Shown here piece after piece: positions 1 to 13,900 of a stretch of 64,000 bases of DNA. Made by a program: the position numbers and the translations under genes. Within the stretch, counting starts at the first letter, position 1, and each line of letters starts with the position of its first letter. The DNA lies in NCBI GenBank assembly GCA_948099385.1, contig CANUEZ040000159.1:4668501-4732500 (forward strand), read 5' to 3'. The stretch comes from Fasciola hepatica (taxonomy: Eukaryota; Platyhelminthes; Trematoda; Plagiorchiida; Fasciolidae). The notes under the pieces are model-generated. The model was not told where the DNA came from and made no database searches. It saw only the letters and a program-made list of their open reading frames with translations.

Positions 1-200
1 CATGAAATCACGAGTGATAGGATAGGCGATCGACGACGTGAATCGATAGAATGAGAGATGAATCCTACCAGCGATGTTTTTAAGCACCGAAGCTTCGTCG
101 CCCACACCAGTCGAACCAATACGTTGTGTGCAACGATTGAAATGATTCGCAGGCAGGAAAGACTCCTCACTAGAGTTAGTGGGACAGTTCAAAACACCTT
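1..200. repeat. LTR-like interspersed repeat fragment
   Basis: Two stretches recur elsewhere in the window. Bases 51-66 (ATGAGAGATGAATCCT) are found again at 47184-47199 within a longer similar stretch. Bases 166-194 (starting CTCACTAGAGTT, ending GGGACAGTTCAAAA) are found again at 53555-53583 with one mismatch. At 53 kb the shared end lies after a TATA box and AATAAA, which suggests the 3' end of a long terminal repeat plus the start of internal sequence. The family is not recognised. Confidence 0.5.
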
Positions 201-3200
201 ACCGCTGTTACCAACATACAGTTTTATTGTGCTTGATTGTCGAGTTACCAGATTGGGGATGTAAAATCGAAGCTGTCCTGCCGAAGCGGCAAACCAGTTT
301 TTTTCTCAGCCATGCTGAAACAAACAGTGGTGCCTGAAACACAACGTCAATGTCAGGCGAGGGTTCCCGTCTAAATCTGTTGTTATGGTTATTGTAACCC
401 CCCCCCCTCCCCCTAAGCACATACATTAGAGACGTTCAACGACTAATTAATTGGTCGATAGTCATAGCCCAACCTGTCGGGATTAAGAAAATCTCTTTCA
501 TCTTGACTAGCCACAACCTTAGTTTCAAGCTTGGAGCGTATATGGTGATCGATATGAACGTACGTGCGTACGTGTTCGCTCGTGAGTAAGCGGAGTCGGT
601 TGTACAACAGAGCAAAGCAGTGTACTAAGCAAAACGCTGCTCTAGCCTACCTTGTGTTTGCACGTTTTTTCTGTTGTCTCTTATATGAAGTCTCAGGGTC
701 ACGCACGCACACACTGGTGGACAGCTCTCGGGGCCATGGTCCGGTGAAATTTCTACGGTTTATTGATCAGTACCTTTCGTCAAACTTCAGAAGGCCGATC
801 AATGTGTGTGCTTGTGTGTTCAGATTTACAATGTCTACCGTCGTTTGAAGCCTTCATAGATTTATTAAGGAAATGAGCATTCGCTGACTGTTGATTGATG
901 TGTTGCTTTTGGCAAATATTGGACAAAACGACTTGACTCACATTTTTGTTGAGACCAATCTAAAATTGCGTGCGGTGTGGATAAGCTGGAGAATCGAAAT
1001 TGACTTAGAACCTTAGGATTTACCTAAACCCCAGCAAGATTGTCTCAGACGGACAAAACCCGGTTCTCGTTTTGATGTTCAACGCTTGATTTTCGAATTA
1101 TCATAAACGCCTCTTTACCAGAGGACATGATGGGTAAAAAATAATCCGTGAATAAACGGGGGCGACGAATGTCAGCGTGCAACAATTGGTGATTTTAACC
1201 AACAACACTTTAGTGACTTGATCGGCCTTTAACCAGAAAAGTTCGGGAAATTTTATTCATTTTTTTCATATCAGGTTTGTCCAAAAATGTTTTTCCACAT
1301 ACTATTATAGTGCGCACCAGTGCGGTTACGTGACCCTTTTCTCAGTGTATGATATCAAAGCACAAAATCACTACTTCGAACGATCGACCCGTGTGCTACG
1401 CCGATGGGGTTGGACTCGCATGAATCTGATCCGTATTAATTCAGCTGTACTTTCAGCCGTCGAGTTCGTGTTCGAGTCCTCTGATTTCGGCTACTACGTT
1501 TTAGCGTGGGCCAGTGACTAAGGCTATGAATCGAGGATCGGTCAAAGTAAGAAGGGATCAGTGAAAAATTACACAGGAGTTAAAATAAATCGCTTTCAAA
1601 TAACTTCGAAAAGGAAAAAAACTGCAGATTTACGTTTAGGACATATTTACACATTTTTATATACATTAGATATATGTACACTGAAAGACAAGAGTATAGG
1701 ACCCCCCTCATTTTCCCGCATATTCTCCAACGAAACCGTATATGTTCAGAACGACAATTATGTGCTAATTAGAGCAGAAAACGTAAAAACCGAGGGCGAC
1801 AAAAGTACTGGACTTCTTATTGCGGTGTGCTATCCCATGGGAGATTTCGCGGAACCGGGCGGACCATTGAGCCTGGCAACAAGTTGATTAGTTCGGTCTG
1901 TGGATTTGGCGCCTGACCAGTCCAAACGCGTCCTACAAAGCAGCAGCGTTGGTCCAGATGAGCCGGTGTCCAATTGTGTGGTTCGCTCGCCTCTTCCGGG
2001 AACCTCCGGGAGCTGGTGACTGATTGCCCAGTTCATCCGCCCTTCGGACGAGGCTCGACACCCTGGGTGCCCAGTACATCCTTCCGCCACAGATGCTAGT
2101 GAGCAGTGTTGTACGCCTCATACACCACCCATAGTTTGTTTGGAATTAGGGTTTAGGCAACTCTCCTAGGCTGACTATTAGTCAGCCAACCTGATGGAAA
2201 GGTCGGGTGTTCTCCTTCACACTTTGGTGAAAACGCCTGTGTTTCGAGAAGGCAGTGTGTAAGACTTCTACGGCAGAAGCTATTTGCGACGCGCGGTCAT
2301 TTGGGGACATTTTGAAAGGCGTTCAGGGTGAGTAGCCCTCTCGAAACTTGAGATACGCGCCCCGACTGTACTGAGGCATTTGGAGGCATTTAAGTGTTGT
2401 TCACCGAAAGTACTAATGCCAGCGGAAATAGAAGTAAAACCGTTCCTTATCAGGATATAAAGACCTCTCTCCCCTTAGTCAGCAGAGATTTCCACCGATG
2501 GATAGCGGTTGCATGCTTGTTTACTATCTGGAATTTATTACACGAAAGACATTTGGATAGGGCTGTCGATTATTCACTATTCCTTATCGATGTTATCCCC
2601 CTCGCTATCGGCATCTCTTGAAAAGAATGCTACTTTACTGTTGGATGTAAAACAAACGATACTCCTTATTCGTTTTTGATAGTCCTGCTTTGTTTGGTTA
2701 ATTTCAGAGAGCCTGTCTTTCTCAAACTCTTGTTCCTTGGTGCCCTTTATTCTGTCTTACTAGGCCACTTATCAGTTAGGCCTGCTTTCATCTGCCATGG
2801 TTTACATGTGTTGCAGCTACGACATCACGATTCTTGAACTTCTTCCTATGCATATGCACGCATGCACACACATTATCGATGCGATGCGATTGTGAGTAGT
2901 TTGGTGTTATTTTTTTAATTATTTGTCGGTTGCTGGCTTGACATCTGTCCGTCCGTTACCGGTCTGACTGTTAACTGACGTGCGCCAGGCTCATCGTCCA
3001 ATTCTGCTGAATGAAGGAGAATGATCAATATGGTAAATGTGTCATCCAACCCAACTAACGAGAGCTCTGACCATAAAATGTCTACATTGTTTGTGACAAT
3101 AATCCCAAGAAGAACGTCCATCATGGAAGTCGATCGCTATGCAGTTGTCTAATTGTTGATGTCCGAGACCAGTGATAGAGGTACGCTGTATCATGTAGTT

Positions 3201-4610
3201 TCGAATCGAAGCAGGCCGTCGGTAGCCTGCTGAGATATTCTAATGGTAAAATTTGCGGCCAACATACATGCACCCTGGGTTCTAGTCCAGTTTATATCCG
3301 GTTAAGATGCACTGGTGGTGATTCGTAAGAAGAATGAAACAGATGTACAGTTGTTTCCAGTGGTAAACTGAACGTTGATGCCGCATGTCGACTCATATTA
3401 CAGGACCGAAACCCACGTTTCTCCCATCACTATACTAAAGTGTTGTTTTCCCGTAACCTGAAGAATCGGCCTTTGCGTACAACTCTTTTGATACAGTTCA
3501 GTACCCTGCCGATGTCGGCCGTATGAGTCATGTAGAATGGTGGAAAGTCATAGTCAAATTTACGAATAAACTGATGCGTAGGTTTTCAGCAATAATCAAC
3601 GGTTTCTTAAAAAGTCAATAAGAGCGAGAATCCGGAGGCCAAATGATGCGATTTACTCATTAAATAATAGCGGTGCACCAGCTGAAATGGGAAATGTTAC
3701 ACTACAAGGTACGTAATATAAACGGGCTAAGGAAACGAGAAAATTTACACGACACATGCAGCATGAACAGGCTTCTGCATTGTCGTTATTTGCGTAGTGG
3801 AGTGATATTTTTCTGAAAATCAGCCCGCTTCGAGATTTTATAGATAGTCGTCACAACAATCAGTCGCAACAAATCAACTGACTGGAGCGAATGATTAGCC
3901 AATAACCCAGCGAACACGAAGAATAAACGGAGACATCGAAAGTTTCTCAATTACCCGAGACAGGTACAAGTTGCTATGTAGCTGATTTTGAACATCGTAT
4001 ATACACGGCCCTTGGTGAAACAGAAACTCATACCATTTTCACTACTACTTCGAATTCTACAAGAACCCCAAAGCACCATAAGGTCATCCCTAAATATTAT
4101 AACCTTGTGGATATGTTCGGTTTTGCAGGCATTTCAGGACCGTTTGCTGAGTTGATGTTTTAAGTTCTTTAAGCGTTTCTGTACTACTCAGATTAGTGTT
4201 GTTGAGGTCAAGGCTACTTCTTTGTAGAATTCAGTGGTAAACACGGTTTTCTTTCGACCGGAAAGTGCACACCAATTAATGCGGTATTGTGGTTTTGATC
4301 GTGTTGAGCTGGACGATCGGGTGATCCTTTGATTTTTCGTAACCGCGATGTGTTGACATCGAAGATGTGGGTTAGTAGCGATGTTACCTTTCGATTCTTT
4401 ATTTTATAAAAAGTAACTGATAACGAAAACTGAAGGTTGCTCGGGTTCAACAGTTTCCTTTTCAATTTGCCGGTGGGAAGTGTCGGCCACTCCTTTTACC
4501 ATCACCGTGCTGCAATTTATGAGAAGAAATGTCTCCCTAGTTGTATGCTTCACCCTACTCTAACCAGCCCGGTGTTTTTTCTGGTTTTTCTTATCCTTCC
4601 TACAATGCAG
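201..4610. other. Upstream intron with no recognised gene
   Basis: This stretch precedes the first recognisable exon of the ARFGEF-like gene. I compared its short open frames with the conserved part of BIG proteins that should lie just upstream (the helical repeats before the first exon here) and saw no match, so it is read as intron. It contains a C-rich tract near 399-417. A weak tRNA-promoter-like string, GGTTCTAGTCC, sits at 3278-3288. Otherwise I see nothing I can name. Confidence 0.5.
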
Positions 4611-4954
4611 CCTCTGGTTAAATTACTTGCCGACTTTGCTTGTAATCCCCACTATCCGGATATGGCGATGGAAAGCATTCGTTTGCTGCGAACCTGTGCT
4701 GAAGTGGTTTCCTGTAACGGAGCTCTGTTTACCACCGCTGCCATCTCGCTATCATCCCCCACACCGGACAGTGGCGGTGTCGCTATGGGTCAGAAAATAA
4801 TCGGCCTCACCACAGCTAACGGTGCCCCACAAGCGGTAAGCCCACCGCCCTTGTCGTCGTCTTCCGTAGTTCAGCAAATTCCGTCAGATGAGGACCATAT
4901 ATGGCTTCGTGGCTGGATGCCAGTACTGTGCGAATTGTTTCGCGTCATCAACAG
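4611..4954 (+). CDS. ARFGEF1/2: ARFGEF-like exon 1 of the window
   Basis: The acceptor is a pyrimidine-rich tract ending TACAATGCAG at 4610. The donor is AACAG followed by GTGCGT at 4955. The exon gives 114 codons plus two bases (phase 2). It encodes [20 protein letters not shown] and then [14 protein letters not shown], matching the human KCLSEFACN...SMEAIRLIRHCA region. It then has a poorly conserved Ser/Pro-rich stretch of about 60 residues, and ends in [22 protein letters not shown] sequence, matching the conserved VRGWFPILFELSCIINR. The open frame extends leftward to 4437, but that part is not conserved and contains the branch/acceptor region, so it is excluded. Confidence 0.9.
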
Positions 4955-7900
4955 GTGCGTTTTTTGTTTTGAACAATACAGCAGTATATACTGCCGTCTC
5001 TTAGCGGGAACTTCAATCGGAAGTCAAGAAAATCAGATGGGAGAAGAACCATAAGTCACAATTTTAATTCGATACAAGTACTAGAGCGGCGCCAGCCGCA
5101 ACACCTAGGCATATCCTTCCATGTATTATTTAACCACTGAGTGAGTGGACTTGCTGAACCCCACTCATGAAGTTTATCACGCTCCGCATGGTCAATTCTA
5201 CTGGTTAAGCATTGTTTGGGATGCGTTTTGCACCTTCAAAGTGTAAAATGATGCTGCAGGACTGGGTCGGCTCAACACCAAACCTTGTGTTAGGAGGCGA
5301 AACTCTAGCTGAAGTGGATAAATTTTGTTACCTAGGCAGCTACATCACCAAGTGAACAGATATCGGATGATGTGTCACCGCGTATACAGAAGGCGTGTTT
5401 GGATTTCGTCATCCTCCGTCATCTGTGGCGTTGGCGTGACATCCGATTGTCTGTTAAGGGTAGAATGTACGATGCGGCCGTTAAGTCCGTTCTTTTATAC
5501 GGTTTCGAAACATGGCCGTTGCGGGTAGAAGATAAACGAAGACTGTCGGTGTTCGAGCATCGATGTCGTCGGAGCATTGCCCCAGTATGGTGGGAACACC
5601 GTATCAACAATGCTGAGGTTCGGCGTAAGGTGTTGGGAACCAGAGTTCAGTCTGTGGATCAAGTTTTGAATCTAAACAGTTAAAGGTGGTTGGGACATGT
5701 GTTACGCATGCCAGCCAATGGACTTCCTCAGCGTACGGTGTTCTCTGAAGCAGGTGATGATTAGAAAGTAGGTCGAGGTGGTCAGTCCATGACATGGCAA
5801 GGTGTGAAAACCTTGACCAGTGGACTTGGCCAAGTAGAACGTGTTAGACTTCCAGACTTCCAGATTGGGGTCCACGTGATCCGCTTACCAAATGGTTGGA
5901 GACATTAAGTGATATGGCTAGGTGTCGCGTCCAGTGGCGTAGTTGCATTCGGACTCTTTCTTTGTCGTCTTGATTTCCTGAGAACGGAGAGAAGACATAA
6001 GTCGCGAGATGCAAGCATTTCGTTTACTCTTGTCAACCGCGGACGTAAAACGTGTCAGTATATATACATGGTACGGTAGGGGGGGGAGGGTAATTGCAAC
6101 AGTAAAGTAGGCACGATCGAAAGTTCTTACAGTGCGTACGTTGGGGAGAGTGAAGTCTGTCGTATTAACGCCAGGGTAAACAAACATTTTGGGTCAATCG
6201 TTTTTGTGCACGGAGTGTTGGCTGATGCATCATGATTAAAATAGCTTCACTGAACGCTAGTAGTTTCGGTACTGGATTGCGCAACAATGCTTTGAAACAC
6301 TGGGTCAGGTCAACTTTGTGACCTGATGCAATCATGTGCCTTGCAATCGAAGAAGCTGGCGGTTTCACGTCGTTGTGTATTGCCCCAACAGGTTGTGTCA
6401 TCAAGTTTGACAGCCATTTGGGTATGTGTTCTGACACTCGTTGAGTCAAGCAACGATCCGTCCTGCCAATGTATACGTCACCGCAACTGCAAGTGAACTG
6501 ATAGACAATATGTGAGACATTGGGATCGGCAAGACTGTCTGAGTGATTTTGAAAACATAACCTTTTGGTCGTCTGCAGCAAACGCAACTGCGCCGCTGTG
6601 TATGTGTGCCTTAGAGCTGACTTGAGATTACAATTTACTTGATTGAATAAATGATCTCCTTTAAAAGGTAAAGTGATAAAAACTTTCTTCTTTTCCACGT
6701 TCATTGTTTTCTCGCGCACAAGTCTCGGCCTCTGATGTTGTCTGATAAAGTTCTCCGGATAACCGTTAGCCAGCAGCGTTCTTTTTATGAACTCTTCTTC
6801 GTTTTGTATTTGATCCTCTATACATATTTTCTGGGCTCTGTTGAAGAGAGTTCTGACCAATCCACGTTTGTAAGCCACTGGGGCGAAGCTGGAGAATTGT
6901 AAATAACGACCGCCCCACGTTGCTTTTCGGTGGATTCTGCGCTGTAGAGTCCCATCCTGACGCCTGGGTGATAGAATATCTAGAAAGGACAAACTGTTAT
7001 CACGTTCTTCTTCGTGAGATACACTGAGGTTTGGGTGAATAGAGTTAAGAACTTTAACAAAAGGGATAAAACGTTCTTCAGTCGTAAAATTAAAATATCA
7101 TCCACGTATCGTCTGTAAAATAGAAATTGGGAAATATTATCACAGAGCTGTTTTTCGATCATACCCAAAAATACATCTGCCAAGGTTGGGCCCAGAGGGC
7201 TTCCCATGGCCACACCATCCGTTTGTTTGTAAGCTTTACCTTCAAAATTGAACCGAATGTTTTCTGTGCATAAAAGAATGAGTTCTTTAAGATATTCAAC
7301 AGGAACAGGCAGGTGAAAGTTGTGCGAAGAAATGCTTGCATCTCGCGACTTATGTCTTCTCTCCGTTCTCATGAATTGGATAAAGGGGACCCAATGTTTC
7401 AAAAGTCTTGATTTCCGTTTGATACTTCAACTTTCTGAATCTTCATCACTATGCTTCTATTCTTTTTGCTCTTTACTGAACGATGCTGGAAGGTAGCAAC
7501 CAAAACCAGAGCACAGAAGTGCGGGATAAATGGTTGAATAAACTGAAACTGAGACACCTTTCTCCCATGTTATAGAAAAAATGTGAACAAAATTGTACTA
7601 CTGCTACTGCTTATCACCACGCATCTAATAATAACGGAAACCCGAAGCTAATGACAGCATAGCACTGCCATTGAATGTCAAAATGGCAGATTTACTGATG
7701 GACATCCTTAAGTTGGATCTGTCTGACGCAAACGCTGCCCGAATTAGATAAACCATTCGGCGGGGTTTGCGCCATCCCATATATGGGGTTTATAAAACGT
7801 ACCTATACGAAACAAATATAATCACTTCGCTACACGAGGCCTCACCCCACGGTCATTCTAAAACGCTGCACAGAGGCAAATTACGTGGCCAAAAAGAACA

Positions 7901-10900
7901 ATGATAGTTGAGCTATCTGCTCAAAGGCGACTGGCCAATCCGTTATGCTCTATTCAACTCATTAACACTGCCCCATTCTGGAACCACCCATAACGAACAA
8001 AAAGGGAACAGGTAGACAGAAAATAACATGGTTTGCGAAATTAAAAATCTCATTCACTCATCGAATTGTTTCGTACTAAAATGCTGCGATCGATGTGTTA
8101 TTCTGTCGCAGGCTTAACAAACCTGAACGGACCACACTCTGATTAATGCTTAAAAAGGGGGGAAGAATATCCTCAGATTTTGTTTAATTCCTCTTTAACA
8201 TAACCGTCTGTGCTGCTGCAGTCCCTCTTTCGTGAAAAATGCTCAGGCATACACAGTTCGCTAAACGCAATACCCGCGGTTTTCCCAATCCGTTGCAGTT
8301 GCAAACTTGATGTTCGTACTCGAGGTTTGACTGTGTTTTTCGACATCATCAAAACGTACGGTGCTCAATTCAAGCCGTTATGGTGGTGTGAGACGTTCAC
8401 AGTTATTTTCCGTGTGTTCCATCATTTCCGTTCACCTTCATTGGGACCCGGTTTGGAGACGACTGGCGAATCCGGGTTAGGATTGTCCTCGCTGGAACGG
8501 ACCGAATGGATGAATACCACATGTAATCACACTCTGTTCTCCATTGTGGACGTATTCTCCCAATTCTATGAACCGTTGCATAGCATTCTTCTCGGTACGT
8601 TCTTTATTTAGGATACAGTCCGTGCTACTCTGATTTGTGGGTTGGGTCCTTTTTCCAGTTACCTAAACTGAATCACATATGGGTTAAATTACTCTGAGCT
8701 TTCCAAATCCGGTGCAGATCCTTTATTTGTAACATTATCAACCTTGATTTTACCTAGGATTGTTATTTACCTAACTCATAGCTATGCTTGTTTAATAACC
8801 AAAAATGAAGTTTTGAAGGATTGTGACGTGAGATTTTGCAATGGTTACTAGTGCATCATGTACGACCAGGCTAAGTACCACTTGACAGATCGAACTAGGG
8901 TACTGTCACGACTTTTTGGTGAGGAGTCTGCTGTCCGAATAGGGTAACAAAGTCATGTCCATAGAATGTTGGCGGTTGGGTGAAGGTTAATTTGCCTTTC
9001 GAAAGAAATTCTTTTTTTCCAAACAAAGCAGTTCGTACGCTTTTCGTAGGCAACCTTTTCGGGTTCATGAGATAGAATATGGGACGATTGTTCTAATTAG
9101 TACGCTGAATCCTCATCACTATCCGCAGATTGATGTGGTGTTTTCTGAGCCATGATCATGCAGATTCTCGAACACTTATCGTCCGCCGAAGCCTGTTCAA
9201 CAATTGTAAACCTATATTCATGATTAGTCAGGATATTAGCCGCTGCTCTCTTATTTTTGACTTGAGCACGCGCCCGGTAAATTGCAGCTCTGCTGCAGCA
9301 TGGGAGCGTTTAGTTTTGTTTGTTTACCCTCCATGCAATGCCTGGGTGTTCTTCACTGAAAAAAGCCCAAAGCGCTGAACAACTTTGTTTTACTTTATGC
9401 AGCTAGCTCTTATGAGATGAACTGGCTCCATGGATATGCAGAATGGCACATACCTACGAGCGATGGTCGGATGTGAGACCTGAGCACAGTGCAATCCAGT
9501 TCTGCTTCCAGAAAACTGGAGTCCTAATCGCTCAACGTCCGATTTAACAGTACTGACCCATATCTTTATCTGTCTTCCAAGATGGCATCGCCATCCTAGA
9601 CATGGACTGGACTTCGTTTTTTAGCTTGACCTTTCGCCCGGTCATGGAATCCAGATATTTAAACACTGGGACGTGCTGGATTTGTCCGCCATTCATGTAT
9701 GTCGGCAGAATGGACTTTGTACTTACCTTTAATCGACTGTTCTTTGCTAGAGGATGAGTCGGCTCCATGAATATCGCCGCGGGCACGGGTGATCGAACAC
9801 CTTCAGCTTTCTGGTATCTTCGACCTCAAATGGCCAGGTTTTGCAGTCGTAGCTGAGTGAAAGGTGTATAACGGCACGGTAGACACGCACCTTAATCCGA
9901 AGTTTGATCTCACTACGGGTCCACAACGCCCGTCATAGCTGGAGAAATGCTTTCCTGGCGTTGCCTATCTGAAGTAATACTTCGTTCTTCACCTGACTTT
10001 TCGGAAGCAGTGCAGACCCTAAATACCTGAATGATGGAACGCACTCGATCAGTTGGTCATAAGTGTAAAGCTGTTGAGCTGATGGCCCTAGGCAACTTGA
10101 CATACTTTTAGTTTTCCCTGTGTTTAGTTATAGCCCGACGGATTCTGAGGAGAAATTAGTTCGATCAAGGAATGGCTAAAGCGTGGCAGGGGAGTCCGCC
10201 AACACAAAAATGTCATCCATGAACTCGATCTGATATGTACATCTGACTCAGCTGGATACCAGGGTAGTCATTCAGTGCCCGTTCCACTGTCCAGTTGATC
10301 GGATAGTCAAACAGCACCGGTGGAAGGGGGCAGTCCTATCGGACACCAGTAGCGAGTGAGAACTCCGAAGATTCCCCACCACAAATATGGACTCGCGCCC
10401 TAGTTGACGTATAGTATCCTCTCCGAAGCCTTGTGAGTTTTTCGGACGTCCTGTCTGATTGGATTATCGCCTGGAGACACTCCCGGTTAACTGGATCGAA
10501 AACGACCCGAAAGTCTATGAAACAGGCTACTGTTGGCTGCTGGGACTTGTTGCGGTGCTGCAGTGTTCGATACAATGTGGAAATCTGATCCATGTGCCTC
10601 TCTCACGGCGGAAACCCTTTTGATTCCTTCGGGTGGGGCGGTTTCTCGCAACAGGGAAGGGGTTGAGTAGCAGCAACCACGCCGGCCAGGCTGATCCCTG
10701 TATAGTTCTCGCGCATTGATTTTCCCCCTTTCTTCGGGGTGGATAGCAGAATAGACGTGCCTCAGTCAGTCGGAAAAACTTCTCGCCATGTGGGGCTAAA
10801 TAGGATGTGTAGTCTGTCGATCAGTGACGACAGGCAGCATTTGTTGGCTTGTGGTGATACGTTGTCTTCTCCAACAGCTTTTCTGTTGATGACTGTGGCG

Positions 10901-13900
10901 ATTTCATTTGTATTTGGCGGATCGCAATTGACGTTGTACGGCTCTGCAAGAGCTGGGGTTATAGATTCGTCGTGTTGTCTGGTGGTTTGTTGAGCAATCA
11001 ATCGAAGTGCTTAACTTATCATTCTAATTTTTTTCTACTCAGATATCAGCTGACCGGCTGCGCCCAGCAGAAGCGACTCATGATTGCAGCGCCTATTTGA
11101 CACGTCGCGAATGAGGCGGAATAGCTTGCCGAAGTCATTGATCCCTTCTGCAATCTCCATTTTTTCAGTTACTTCTATTCAGTACCGCTTTCGATTAACC
11201 GTAGCCGAACGCGAGGCCTCCCGTTGAAGTTTGCGGCGTTTGCCTTTTACTGACATCCGACCTTCGTATGCGTTCGTTGACAATTGTAGTGTGCCCTCAA
11301 AGATTCAGTTTTTTAAACGTCTTTCGGTTTTCCTTAGTTCTTCTTTAGGCAGTTTCTCCAACCGCCGGTTTGGTCATCGTCCACTGTTCTACTGTAGTTG
11401 AATCCGGTGGTGTGTTGCTTACTTTGGGTAATCCGGTGGCGATTGCGCGTGACAGCGCTTGGCACTTCTCTGGCATTTCCAGGGTTGCGACGGTTATTCG
11501 GGTTTGTGAAGAGGCCTTAAAGTGCGTGGATAGATAGATTCTGAAGCGTACACGAATAGGAACGTGGTCTGTATCGTTTGCGTTTGCCGTCTGTGCGGCG
11601 GTATGCTCGACGGTCTTCCCAGGCGAAGCCAAATGGGACCTCACTAGGATACGATCGATTTGACTCGAAGTGCTGCCGTCATTCGAGTACCACGTCAATA
11701 AGTGCTTTTTGGGTGCTGTGAAGGACCATTCTGTTAGAATCGGCCAAACTGACCGGGCGGTCAACATTTTCGCGGGGTTAACCAAGGCTGAATTTCCCAA
11801 GGACTTACCGCGATGACTCATCCGAGGGACCTGTGCGAGCGTTTAAGTTTCTGGCGATGGACGGAATTTCACGTCTCTCAACCTGATTTATTACCTCTTG
11901 GAGGTTGGCGTAGAATTCATCTTTTTTTTCGCTGCCCACCGCGTTGATCGGTGCATAGATCGCAGTCACAGTCAAGTTTTGCGGGGAGCCTTTGAAGTGT
12001 GCCAAAGCAAGTCTTGTCAAAATCGGCTCCCAGGCGATAATTACGCCATTGGCTCCATTGCTAATGGTGGATACGAAATCGTGGTGGCCGGTGTAACCTG
12101 TCGGGCCGCCAGTAAGCTGTTTCCTCTTCTGGAACTTCCATGCGCTGAGTGTCAAAGTTAGATATGCGGACTTCTGAGAGACAATTTATGCCAATGTTGT
12201 AGCTGTGCAGTGTCCTTATTGTGAGGCTGTGGCTGCCCACATCTCATAGTGTCCGTATATTCCAACAAGCTACGTAAGCCTGTTTTATGCAGTTGAGTAT
12301 TCCAGCTTGTTCTCTTGACATCTCAACCAGCGGAGCATAAGGCGCGTCGCTTGACGCGAATACCGTAGCATGACTAGATTGCACGTTTTCAAAATCGTTC
12401 ATAGATGTTCTTCGTGAAATAGTGCTAGACGGTGTCCGCAGCACCGTTCGGGACTGTTGTACTACTCGGCTATCCAGTCTCGAGTAAGAAGTAAGTTGAC
12501 GGTACCTCATACGGGCTTTTGTTCAAGGATGCACCTATATATATATATATATATATATCCACCGGCTTGAGACCAAGTATGGTGCCAGAGCAGCAACGAC
12601 AGTTACAAAAATCGGGAAACGGGGGATAGAATACGGTTAGTAGAAAAATGCTGATTTTTTTGCTTTTCACCGTACATGGTTTGATATTTTTCTCATTTCG
12701 CTTGTTGAAATGACATTTTATGGCTACATGGTACGAGTGAGTATTCGACAGACAGACCGCACTCCATTCACGCTACTGACTTTCATTCTGAGCCATGCCC
12801 CTCAACGTGTCTAACCAACCACACTGCTCGTTCCGTGGGCCACAGCCAGGGAGGCGGGAAGCGCCAACCCAGGCCAATACTGATGCCAGGTTCTTCATAC
12901 CCCTACGCAAAGTCATGGCCTAACCACCGCGTTGATTCTTCCTGTCTAGCCCAGCACGTGCGAATAGAGCACGGAAAGGTAGACGATCGGCAGGCATTTG
13001 TGAAACTTGATGCATCTCTAGGCTTTGCATACCCAAGTGCAGCCTACACTGCAGTAAGATTGTTCCACATGAGCCGGTGGCCGGCTGCGCGACTCACTTG
13101 CCTGTTTCGGAATATCGGGTCGGGTAGGTTGAACAGTTTGCCTATTTAGCCGTTGGATCAGTAGATTTTGTCCGTCCATTCAAGAGTATCTGTCTTCGCA
13201 TGATGAACACTGTTTCACCGAGGTTTTAGACCTTAGTTACTCTCAACCTGGTTTATCCCGCCTGTCGAAAGGTTTGCCTGGGTGTGGCCGCTGATGCGTG
13301 GTCCCGCTTCCATGGAGCCACAAGTAAGAGCTGGGTAAATGATGAGGACCAACGAGACAGAGGATGCCCAAAGGGACTCGACAGTCTACCAACTCAGAGG
13401 TGCTTCTACTATCAGACACCTCATACCACCGTGTAACGTGGGTCGCAAGAATCTTGGTCTTGGACGTATTGATCTCTTATACCATGCCGTTTGCGATATA
13501 TTCTACGCTATTCAGAACCAGCCGAGAGGCGGTCGGGCTGTCTTTAAGGGTGGCAATGTCGTCTGCGAATTCCAAACCAGCGAGGAAAGCATAAGTGCCT
13601 AGCTGAATACCAGGTTAATCCGACAGAATCTGACGGATTATCCAATCGATGGTGCAGCTGAACAGCACCGGTGACAAGGAACAGCCGTGCCTGACACCAT
13701 AATTGAGGGAGAATTCATTGAATTCCTATCTACAGATGTGTATTCTCGCACGCGTATTTAAATAGTACAACCTCATGAGACGGACACGATTTTGGAGTAA
13801 TTCATCCACGTGTAGTATAATCCATGTGTTTCTTTGCCGACTGAGTCAAAATCAATAAAACAAGCGGTAGTGGGTTGCTGGAATTAATGATGATGTTCTA

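Noticed and set aside
3278..3288. B-box-like GGTTCTAGTCC suggesting a SINE
   Set aside because: No matching A box at the right spacing and no second copy of the surrounding sequence was found.
4437..4610. Extension of the first ARFGEF exon upstream to the ATG at 4437
   Set aside because: It is hydrophobic, unconserved sequence that includes the polypyrimidine tract and acceptor AG at 4610. The conserved protein begins at 4611.
10739..10993. Open frame on + within the RTE-B region
   Set aside because: It is the antisense shadow of the reverse transcriptase coded on the minus strand. Many other open frames over the LINEs were rejected on the same ground.
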